From the NCBI RefSeq assembly GCF_009498035.1, contig NZ_CP034550.1:10850001-10914000 (forward strand): DNA of 64,000 nucleotides, in the 5' to 3' direction. This DNA comes from Saccharothrix syringae. Its GTDB lineage: Bacteria > Actinomycetota > Actinomycetes > Mycobacteriales > Pseudonocardiaceae. Each line of letters begins with the position of its first letter. Positions within the stretch are counted from its first letter, which is position 1. A model generated the notes under the pieces. That model was not told where the DNA came from and did not search any database. It worked only from the letters and a program-made list of their open reading frames with translations. This document shows positions 17,645 to 24,750 of this stretch, piece after piece. Both the position numbers and the translations under genes were made by a program.

Positions 17645-18205
17645 ATGCCACCCGACGCGGCGCGGCGGAGCGACCGTTCGAGGCGGGCGATCCTCGCGGC
17701 CGCGCTGGAGTTGGTCGAGGCGCTCGGGTACTCCCGGTTGACCATTGAAGCAGTCGCGGGGCACGCGCGGGTGGGCAAGCAGACCATCTACCGGTGGTGG
17801 CCGTCGAAGGGGCCGCTGCTGTTCGAGGCGTTCGTGGAGCTCGGGCCGGCGCAGCGGGACCCCGTGCACACCGGTGACCTGGTCGTCGACCTGAAGGCGG
17901 AGCTGCGGGCCGCGGTGGAGGAGCTGGGCGAGCGGCGGTTCGACCAGGTGTGCCGGGCGCTGCTGCACGAGTCGCGCACGGACCTGGTCACGCTGATGCT
18001 GACGCCGCGCCGGGTTGGCGTCGAGGGGCTGTTGCAGGTCGCGCGGCGGTCGGGCGGGTTGCGGCCGGACGTGGACGTCGCGGTGGCGGCCGAGCTGCTG
18101 CTCGGGCCGGTGTACCAGCGGTGGCTGCTGCGGACCGCGCCGCTGACCGCGGGGTACGCCGACGCGGTGGTCGACCTGGTGCTGCCGGCGCTGCGCTCCC
18201 GGTAG
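17645..18205 (+). CDS. TetR/AcrR-family regulator
   Basis: A 186-residue repressor-type protein. The N-terminal helix-turn-helix includes RRAILAAALELVEALGYSRLTIEAVAGHARVGKQTIYRWWPSK, a clear TetR signature broken over several helices. The C-terminal ligand domain, from about residue 70, resembles the TetR_C_11 type (DLKAELRAAVEELGE, VARRSGGLRPDVDVAVAAELLLGPVYQRWLL). The ligand and targets are unknown. The stop codon TAG is part of the probable -10 box of the next gene, so the two are transcribed in the same direction but perhaps separately. Confidence 0.9.
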   Translation: MPPDAARRSDRSRRAILAAALELVEALGYSRLTIEAVAGHARVGKQTIYRWWPSKGPLLFEAFVELGPAQRDPVHTGDLVVDLKAELRAAVEELGERRFDQVCRALLHESRTDLVTLMLTPRRVGVEGLLQVARRSGGLRPDVDVAVAAELLLGPVYQRWLLRTAPLTAGYADAVVDLVLPALRSR

Positions 18206-18208
18206 GGT
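18203..18208 (+). promoter_or_regulatory. -10 element, leaderless transcript (exonuclease)
   Basis: TAGGGT ends 6 nt before GTG 18215 and overlaps the stop codon of the tetR gene. Confidence 0.4.
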
Positions 18209-18214
18209 GCGCCG

Positions 18215-19135
18215 GTGGCCGAGTACGCCGTGGTCGACGTGGAGACGACGGGGTTCGCCGCGCGCGGCTCCGACCGCGTCGTGGAGGTGGCGGTCGTGCA
18301 GCTCGACCCGGGCGGCCGGATCACCGGCGAGTGGTGCACGCTGGTCAACCCCGGGCGGGACCTCGGGCCGCAGCACGTGCACCGCATCCGGGCGGCCGAC
18401 GCGCGGCGGGCGCCGTCGTTCGCGGCGGTGGCGGGCGCGCTGGCGGACCGGCTGGCCGGCCGGGTGGTCGTCGCGCACAACCTCGCGTTCGACGCGCGCT
18501 TCCTGTCCGCCGAGTTCCACCGCGCCGGGGTGCCGGTCGAGGTCACCGGCCTGTGCACGATGCGGCTGGCGGACCGGTTCCTGCCGCACCGGACCGCGCG
18601 CTCGCTCGCCGCCTGCTGCGCGGCGGCCGGGGTGGTCCTGGACTCGGCGCACTCCGCGCTGCACGACGCCCGCGCCACGGCCCGGTTGTTCGGCCACTAC
18701 CTGCGGTCGGGGGAGCTGACCGGGACGCCGTTCCCGGCGCTCGGGCTCCCGGCCGGTGCGGTCGAGGTGCGGCGCGGGGTCGCGGGGGCGGTGCGGCGCA
18801 CCGAGGCGGTGCCGCTGGCGCGGGGTGACGTGGTGGTGTTCACCGGGCAGATGAGCGCGCCGCGCGAGGTGTGGGTGGACCGGGCGTGCGGGGCGGGGCT
18901 GGTGAGCCAGGGGTACGTGACCCGGTCGACGCGGGTGGTGGTCGCGGCCGACCCGGACACGCTGTCGGGCAAGGCCCGGCGGGCGCGGGCCTACCGGGTG
19001 CCGATCGTGTCGGAGGACGACTTCGCGGGGATGCTGGCCCGGCTCGACGCGGCTCCGGGAGCGCCGGTGCCCTCGGTGACCCCGGTGCCCTCGGTGACCC
19101 AGGATCACCGGACCGGGTGGCGCCGGGGCTGTTGA
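18215..19135 (+). CDS. DnaQ-like 3'-5' exonuclease with BRCT domain
   Basis: A 306-residue DEDDh exonuclease. Residues 1-165 carry the motifs VVDVETTG (Exo I, Asp and Glu), VVVAHNLAFDARFL (Exo II) and SAHSALHDARATARLF (Exo III, His and Asp). After a linker, residues about 195-280 look like a BRCT domain: VVVFTGQM, the VWVDRACGAGLVSQGYVTRSTRVVV segment in pieces, and KARRARAYRVPIVSEDDF. This resembles the actinobacterial exonuclease/BRCT proteins related to the DNA polymerase III epsilon subunit and points to a DNA repair or proofreading role. The C-terminus has a duplicated VPSVT. Confidence 0.88.
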   Translation: MAEYAVVDVETTGFAARGSDRVVEVAVVQLDPGGRITGEWCTLVNPGRDLGPQHVHRIRAADARRAPSFAAVAGALADRLAGRVVVAHNLAFDARFLSAEFHRAGVPVEVTGLCTMRLADRFLPHRTARSLAACCAAAGVVLDSAHSALHDARATARLFGHYLRSGELTGTPFPALGLPAGAVEVRRGVAGAVRRTEAVPLARGDVVVFTGQMSAPREVWVDRACGAGLVSQGYVTRSTRVVVAADPDTLSGKARRARAYRVPIVSEDDFAGMLARLDAAPGAPVPSVTPVPSVTQDHRTGWRRGC

Positions 19136-19195
19136 AAACCCCGCGTCCCGCCGGGAGGCTCGTTCCCGACAGGACCTGCGGCGGCGGAGGGTCCC

Positions 19196-19978
19196 ATGGG
19201 TGCGGTGCGGACCACGGAGTCCCGAGCGGTGTGGGACGAGTTCGTGTCGGGCTTGCCGGTCGGGTTGGCGCTGCTGGACGAGCACGGCTCGGTGCTCGCG
19301 GCGAACCCGCCCGCGCGGCCCCTGCTCGACGATGGCCACGGCGACGGCCACGACGACTCCGGCGCGCCGCTGCCCAGCCGGGCGGAACTGGCGGCGCAGG
19401 CACTGCGGACCGGCGCGCCGCTGGTGGTGCCCGTGGTGCTGCCGCGGGCGCGGGTGTGGGCCGAGTACCACCCGGTGAACGGGCGGGTGCTGGTGCTGCT
19501 GCGACCGGTGCGGTCGGACGCCCCGCACAGCTCCGGGTTCGTCGACGCGCTGACCGGCCTGCCCAACCGCGCGCTGCTGCTGGACCGGCTGGACCAGGCG
19601 CTGGTGCGGGCCCGGACGCACGGCACCCTGGCGACGCTGGTGCTGGTGGACGTGCGGGGGATGGCGGCGGTGAACGCGGCGCACGGGTTCGAGCGGGGTG
19701 ACGGGCTGCTGGCGGTGCTGGCCGGGCGGCTGCGGCGCGGGTTGCGCGCGGACCACACGGTCGCCCGGTACGGCGGTGGCTCGTTCGCGGTGGTGGCCGA
19801 GCACCCGGGCGGTACCGGTGAGGCGGTGGCGGCGCGGGTGCGCGAGCTGGCCGGGCGGGCGGTGAGCCTGGGCGGGACGCCCGTGCGGCCGGGGGTGCGG
19901 GTGTGCTGGGTGACCGGTGACGGGGACGTGCCGGTGCCCGAGGTGGTCGCGGAGGCGGAGCGGCGCCTGCGGCGCTGA
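19196..19978 (+). CDS. PAS-like/GGDEF protein with degenerate active site
   Basis: A 260-residue soluble protein. Residues about 10-105 resemble a PAS sensor domain (FVSGLPVGLALLDEHGSVLAAN in two parts, VWAEYHPVNGRVLVLLRPV). A GGDEF-like domain follows, starting at the family hallmark DALTGLPNRALLLDRL. At the active site, however, the signature is GGGSF in place of GG(D/E)EF, and the metal-binding acidic residue in LVLVDVRG is kept. Loss of the signature acid makes cyclase activity unlikely; a c-di-GMP- or GTP-binding regulatory role is possible. The ATG start overlaps CCCATGG and lies 60 nt after the exonuclease gene. Confidence 0.85.
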   Translation: MGAVRTTESRAVWDEFVSGLPVGLALLDEHGSVLAANPPARPLLDDGHGDGHDDSGAPLPSRAELAAQALRTGAPLVVPVVLPRARVWAEYHPVNGRVLVLLRPVRSDAPHSSGFVDALTGLPNRALLLDRLDQALVRARTHGTLATLVLVDVRGMAAVNAAHGFERGDGLLAVLAGRLRRGLRADHTVARYGGGSFAVVAEHPGGTGEAVAARVRELAGRAVSLGGTPVRPGVRVCWVTGDGDVPVPEVVAEAERRLRR

Positions 19979-20027
19979 GGTGACGCGCGGTGGGCGCCGG
20001 CCGGCGGCGGCGAAGCGCGACACGCGG

Positions 20028-20061
20028 CCGGGCCCCCGGCACCGAAGTGCCGGGGGCCCGG
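20028..20061. terminator. Strong bidirectional hairpin terminator
   Basis: A perfect 15-bp stem (left arm CCGGGCCCCCGGCAC) with a CGAA loop lies between the GGDEF-like gene and the convergent giant secreted-protein gene. Confidence 0.88.
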
Positions 20062-20123
20062 TTGGGGGGTGTGCAGCTCAGGTGTGACTCAGGTGCGGCT
20101 CAGGCCGGGCTCGGTACCCGGTT

Positions 20124-23100
20124 TCAGATCCGGGGCAGCTGCGCGGTCTGCTCCAGGGCGCCGAACATGGACACCGCGTCCAGGCCGGCCAGGGCCGGGG
20201 TCCGCAGCTGGTCCGGGTTCGACACCTGCTGGTTGGCGACCATGCCCTGCAGCGGCGCGGTGTTCATGCCGCTCGCCGACGGGGGCGCGGTGCGCGGCTG
20301 GGCGACGCCCGGGACCGGCAGCACGAACGGCAGCGCGGCCGGGACGGTCAGCAGGGTTGGCACACCCTGCTCGGTCACCACGTTGAGCTGCTGGGTGAGG
20401 TCGGGCAGCTGACGGGTCGCGTCGAGGTCACCCGTCGGCAGGGTGCCGGAGAACGAGCGCTCGCCCTCGTCGGCGGCCAGCAGGTCGTAGGTGGTGCGGG
20501 CCAGGTACGCCGAGCCGGGCATCCGCTTGGCGGACACCTTCCGGACGTCGTCGCGGACGTGCGGCAGCACGTCGGTCGGCATCTCGACCACCGGCTCCGG
20601 CATCAGGGGCAGCTGGGAGCTGGACAGGTCGGATCGCGGCGCCTCCGCCTTGCGCAGGTCGGTCTTCGGCAGGCCGGTCCTGGTCAGGCCGGTCTTGGTC
20701 AGGCCGGTCTTCGGCAGACCGGTCTTGGGCAGGCCGGCCCTGTGCAGGTCGGCCTTGGGCAGCTCGGTCGTGGGCATGTCGGAAGCACCCAGCTTCGGCT
20801 TGCGCGCCCGCACGGGCGGCAGCTCGTCGCGCACCTCCGAGCCGGTCCGCCACGCGCTCTTGCCCACGGGCGCGGCCTTCGGCGCCGACGGCAGGTCCAC
20901 GCGCCGCGTGATGGGCAGGTCGCGCAGCTCGGCCAGGCCGGGGGGCGCGGCGAGCGGCGACTTGGACTTCGGGAACCAGCGCAGCAGGTCCAGGTTGGGC
21001 AGCTCGTCGATGCGCATCAGGCGGTCGACGCCCATCGGGAGCACGATGCCCCGGTTCGGCTCGGCCTCGTCGTCCTCGCCGGTCAGCAGCCTGCTGCGGT
21101 CCGAGGTGGTGGTGGTCGCGATGCCCGCGACCTCCACCGGGACGCCGAACATGCGGGCGAAGCCCTCGAAGGGCAGCTCCAGGTCGCGCGCGGTGAACGG
21201 GCCGGTGCCGGTGGTCGTGGTGTCGCCGCCGGACGTGCTGTTCGAGTCGCTGGCGGTCTTGGCGTCCGCCAGGCCCGCCGCGGTGACGGCGTCGCCGTGC
21301 AGCGCCGGTGCGACGCCGACCGGCGTGGTGAGCAGGTTGCCCGACCACGAGCTGTCCTCGGCCGAGGTCAGGTGCCTGCCGCCGGCCAGCAGGCCGGCCT
21401 GGTTGTCCGCCTGCGAGTAGCCGTTGCCGCCCGCGGTGATCGCGTCGCCGAACACCTGGAGCGGCAGGGTGGACTGGGAGCCGAGGCCGTTGCCGGACAG
21501 CGAGGCGGAGTCGCCGGAGGTGTACACGTCGCCCCCGGAGAAGGAGCCGAACTCGTTGCGGCTGTCGGACTCGACGTTGCTGACCGCGCCGATCGCGCTG
21601 CCGAACGCCTGCGGCGAGGACGCCTCGGGCAGCGACAGCACGTTGCCGGACATGGAGCCCTGGTCGCCGGTCGTGACGGCCGCGCCGCCCGAGCGGGAGG
21701 TCAGGCTGCTGGTGGTGTCCGACGAGCCGTTGCCGACGCCGACGATCGAGTCGCCGAAGACCTGAGCGGGGTTGGAGGTCGGCACGTGCACGATGTTGCC
21801 GGACGCCGAACCGTGCTTGCCGTTGGCCTGCGGCGGGTTGCCCAGGTCGATGCGGGTGTCGCTGTCGGTCTCGGAGTTCGGGTTGGCGACGGCGCCGCCG
21901 GCGTTGCCGAACACCTGGCCGCCCAGGGCGGTGGGTGCGGAGACGACGTTGCTGGAGACGGTGCCGTTGTCGTCGACGCTGTTGGCCACGCGGCCCGAGC
22001 TGACCGACTTGTTCTCGGTGGTGCGGCCGGACGTGCTGCCCACGGCGCCGAGGTTGTTGCCGAACGCCTCGGCGGGCACGCCCACCGGCAGCTGGCCGAT
22101 GTTGCCCGAGCCGACGCCGTTGTTGCCGGTGGTGCCGTTGTAGCCGCCGGCGTCCACCAGCACGTCGTTGCCGCACTGGCTGTCGGCGATGCCGCCCGCG
22201 GTGGTGCCGTTGCCGCACAGGTCGATCGCGCCCGCCGGGGGCGTGTTGGCCGAGTTGGCCGACAGCACCGAGCGGTCGCCGTTGGTGAACGTGTCGCCGC
22301 CCGCGATGGCGGTGACGGCGTTGTCGTGCTCGGTCGAGGTGTTGCCCACGCCCGAGGTCGAGTTGCCCGAGCCGGACACCGGCAGCGCCACCGGGGTGTC
22401 GGCGTAGTTGCCCGCCAGCACCGAGTCCTGGCCGTCGGTCACGCTGTTGCCGCCCGCGCGGGCGTCGTTGGCGACCGCGCCCGCGACGTTCGCGTTGCCC
22501 ACGGCGCCCAGGGCGTTGTCGTCGCCGGAGACCGGACCGGCCAGCGACGGCTGGGCCGTGTTGCCCGCCAGGGTGCCGTCGACGCCCGAGGTGCGCGACC
22601 ACATGGGGATGCCGTCCCGGTCGGGGTTGGCGTCGCCCGCGTAGGCGGAGGAGCTGTCGTTGCCGTAGGCGTCCGCGTTGCCGACGGCGCCGATGCCGTT
22701 GCCGCTCACCCCGACGATCGGGGCCAGCGGCACGCCCAGGACGTTGCCGCCGCCGCTGCTGCGGTCGCCGTCGGTGCGCAGCGAACCGGGCGCGGCGGCG
22801 TGGTTGTCCGACTCGGAGCTGGTGTGCGAGTTGCCGCCGGCGGCGACCGCGTTGCCGGTCACCTGGACCGGGGCGGCGCCCTGGACCGCGGCGATGTTGC
22901 CGGACAGCGAACCGTGGGAGCCCGAGGTCTCCAGGTCGCCGCCGGCGGTGGCGCGCTGCCGGGCGGTGGTGTGGCTCTCGGCGTTGGCCAGTGCGGCCAC
23001 GGCGTTGCCGGTGACCTGCGGCGAGACCGCGGTGGCGGCGCGGGCCGCGTTGCCGGCCAGCGAGCCGTAGGAGCCGTCGGTCCGGACGTCGCCGGTGCTC

Positions 23101-23537
23101 TCCACCGACTGGCTGCAGTCGGCCTCGGTGTAGGCGTTGCCGCCCGCGCCGACCGCGTTGCCGCAGGCGCTGACCGGCATCACCACGTCGGCGCCGACGG
23201 TGTTGCCGCGGGTCAGGCCCGTGCCGTTGGCGGCGTCCAGGCTGTCCTGGCCGCCGCGGACCAGCGGGTTGGCCGGGGCGGCGACGCGGCCGGCGGCCGT
23301 GTCGGACAGGCCCGGGGTGCCCACCTCGCTGTGGACCTCCGGCAGGTCGTGGCTGCCCACCGGGGTGCCCAGGTTGTTGTGGTCGACGTCGACCGGGACC
23401 CGCACCCTCGCGTCGAGCGGGCTGGGCCGCGCGTCGGGGTTGACGTCCTCCTGGGCTGAAGCGATGCCCGTGCCGAGCATCAGCAAACCACCCGTGACAA
23501 GTGCGGTCTGGAGACCGCGCTTGGCCCAGGTTTGCAT
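20124..23537 (-). CDS. Giant secreted protein with 13 chaplin-like repeats
   Basis: A 1137-residue exported protein. The ATG is preceded by AAGGAGA and begins a signal peptide (residues 1-28, cleavage after IASA). Residues about 110-755 hold 13 repeats about 50 residues apart. Each has a 25-residue core close to SGN-x4-P-x3-P-x4-GN-x5-GN, with Ser/Thr/Asp-rich spacers often containing TxGDxGS. The core closely resembles the streptomycete chaplin domain, an amyloid-forming surface coat module; repeats 1 and 7 even keep cysteines beside the second GN. Beyond residue 760 the protein is charged and includes eight pentapeptides (926-965), two being LPKTG. No C-terminal membrane helix is present. 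A secreted protein gene lies just upstream. Function as a surface or matrix coat is inferred. Confidence 0.82.
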   Translation of the reverse strand: MQTWAKRGLQTALVTGGLLMLGTGIASAQEDVNPDARPSPLDARVRVPVDVDHNNLGTPVGSHDLPEVHSEVGTPGLSDTAAGRVAAPANPLVRGGQDSLDAANGTGLTRGNTVGADVVMPVSACGNAVGAGGNAYTEADCSQSVESTGDVRTDGSYGSLAGNAARAATAVSPQVTGNAVAALANAESHTTARQRATAGGDLETSGSHGSLSGNIAAVQGAAPVQVTGNAVAAGGNSHTSSESDNHAAAPGSLRTDGDRSSGGGNVLGVPLAPIVGVSGNGIGAVGNADAYGNDSSSAYAGDANPDRDGIPMWSRTSGVDGTLAGNTAQPSLAGPVSGDDNALGAVGNANVAGAVANDARAGGNSVTDGQDSVLAGNYADTPVALPVSGSGNSTSGVGNTSTEHDNAVTAIAGGDTFTNGDRSVLSANSANTPPAGAIDLCGNGTTAGGIADSQCGNDVLVDAGGYNGTTGNNGVGSGNIGQLPVGVPAEAFGNNLGAVGSTSGRTTENKSVSSGRVANSVDDNGTVSSNVVSAPTALGGQVFGNAGGAVANPNSETDSDTRIDLGNPPQANGKHGSASGNIVHVPTSNPAQVFGDSIVGVGNGSSDTTSSLTSRSGGAAVTTGDQGSMSGNVLSLPEASSPQAFGSAIGAVSNVESDSRNEFGSFSGGDVYTSGDSASLSGNGLGSQSTLPLQVFGDAITAGGNGYSQADNQAGLLAGGRHLTSAEDSSWSGNLLTTPVGVAPALHGDAVTAAGLADAKTASDSNSTSGGDTTTTGTGPFTARDLELPFEGFARMFGVPVEVAGIATTTTSDRSRLLTGEDDEAEPNRGIVLPMGVDRLMRIDELPNLDLLRWFPKSKSPLAAPPGLAELRDLPITRRVDLPSAPKAAPVGKSAWRTGSEVRDELPPVRARKPKLGASDMPTTELPKADLHRAGLPKTGLPKTGLTKTGLTRTGLPKTDLRKAEAPRSDLSSSQLPLMPEPVVEMPTDVLPHVRDDVRKVSAKRMPGSAYLARTTYDLLAADEGERSFSGTLPTGDLDATRQLPDLTQQLNVVTEQGVPTLLTVPAALPFVLPVPGVAQPRTAPPSASGMNTAPLQGMVANQQVSNPDQLRTPALAGLDAVSMFGALEQTAQLPRI
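20643..20762 (-). repeat. 15-bp tandem repeat encoding LPKTG-like pentapeptides
   Basis: Eight consecutive 15-bp units encode LPKAD, LHRAG, LPKTG, LPKTG, LTKTG, LTRTG, LPKTD and LRKAE (residues 926-965 of the giant protein). Confidence 0.9.
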
Positions 23538-23697
23538 GGGTTCTCCTTCTTCCAGTGTCCCTTGCGGGAGGTGAGGGGTGGCCGGACGCGCGAACGCGTC
23601 GGAGGCGACGGCCACCCGGATCAGGGGGTGGTGAAGGCGCGGTGGCGATCCCAAGGACCGGGCGCGCAGGATGAGTGCGCGAGCGGTCGATGACCGG

Positions 23698-23719
23698 GCC
23701 GGCTCGTCAGCGAGCCGGC
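23698..23719 (-). terminator. Hairpin terminator
   Basis: A perfect 9-bp stem (GCCGGCTCG) with a TCAG loop lies 19 nt after the stop codon of the 283-residue secreted-protein gene and separates it from the giant-protein gene. Confidence 0.7.
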
Positions 23720-23738
23720 GCCGGACCGCGCGCGTCGG

Positions 23739-24590
23739 TCAGTCGGGGGTGATGCCGGGCTGCTTGCCGGGCATCACGACGGTCCGCACGGTGGCGGGGA
23801 ACAGAGCCCGGGCCACGGCGGTGTCGGAGGTGTGGGCGGACGCGGTCGCGTACGGACCGCTGCCGCCACCCTGGGAACCGGACGCGTCGCCACCGCAGGT
23901 GCAGTGGGCCGGCGCGCCGAGCGGGGGCGCGAACGGCATCAACGGCAGTCCGGACGGGTCACCGGGCAGGGTCGACCCCTGGTCGGCGACGGGCGCGGTG
24001 GTCGCGCCGGTCGCCAGGTCGAGCCACAGCCTGCTGAGCTTGCCGAACACCCCGTGCACCACCGGGGTGCCGGCGGTGACCGGCACGGCGGCGGTGGTGG
24101 CCGGGGTGGTCTCGGTGGCGTGCTGCGCCGGGGTGCCGCCGACCGCGTCGTCGGTGGTCACCTGCTTCGGCGCGCGCGGCTGGAACCAGGTGCCCACGTG
24201 CTCGACGGTGTCGCGGATCTCCTCCGCGACGCGGCCGAGGTCGGGCCGCTGGGGCTCCTGCACGCGCGGTGAGCGCAGCGCGGCGTCCAGCTCGCGCACG
24301 GCCCCGCCCACGTCGGTGGAGCCGAGGGGCGACGCGCCGATCGGCTCCCGGCCGACCCGGCCCTGCCCGATCGGCGCCACGACCTCGCGCAGCGAATCGC
24401 GCGAGCCCTCCGCGGCGTGCCCGACGACCACCTCGTGGTCGACCGGGGCCGCCGCGGCCGCCGGGGCCGCGGTCAGCGCCCAGGCGGCGGCGGTGCCGGC
24501 GAGGGTGCCGCCGACGACCAGCAGGGCGCGGGAGAGCAGCCGCCGAACGCGGCCCGCCCCCGTTCCCGCTCGCTGGTCAACGGCCGACAT
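23739..24590 (-). CDS. Secreted protein of unknown function beside the chaplin-like gene
   Basis: A 283-residue exported protein. A basic start (RVRRLLSRALLVVGG) and hydrophobic stretch lead to Ala-rich residues around 40-48 where cleavage is expected. The mature part is polar, with an amphipathic segment (GRVAEEIRDTVEHVGTWF), a Thr/Pro/Ala-rich linker, and near the C-terminus PFAPPLGAPAHCTCGGD, whose CTC pair is the only cysteine content. The ATG is placed after GGAGGAACC rather than 18 nt upstream. A hairpin terminator separates it from the giant chaplin-like gene in the same orientation. No family was recognised; a shared role in the cell surface is inferred from neighbourhood and export. 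Confidence 0.75.
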   Translation of the reverse strand: MSAVDQRAGTGAGRVRRLLSRALLVVGGTLAGTAAAWALTAAPAAAAAPVDHEVVVGHAAEGSRDSLREVVAPIGQGRVGREPIGASPLGSTDVGGAVRELDAALRSPRVQEPQRPDLGRVAEEIRDTVEHVGTWFQPRAPKQVTTDDAVGGTPAQHATETTPATTAAVPVTAGTPVVHGVFGKLSRLWLDLATGATTAPVADQGSTLPGDPSGLPLMPFAPPLGAPAHCTCGGDASGSQGGGSGPYATASAHTSDTAVARALFPATVRTVVMPGKQPGITPD

Positions 24591-24750
24591 CGCTGGTTCC
24601 TCCACCACAGGCGCTGGGATTTCGTCGGCGACGTGATCAAGCCGACGCCCGAAGACTGCCAGGGATCGAGCCGGGTTCGCACTCCTTCGCCGCCGGGTTC
24701 GCCGGATCGTGTGAAGAACACGGCGTGTGGCCGGGGGTGACCACGGGTAG

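Noticed and set aside
17217..17748. Open frames through the repeat after dnaB
   Set aside because: All are Arg/Ala/Gly-rich by-products of the 19-bp repeat and lack starts with ribosome binding sites or -10 boxes.
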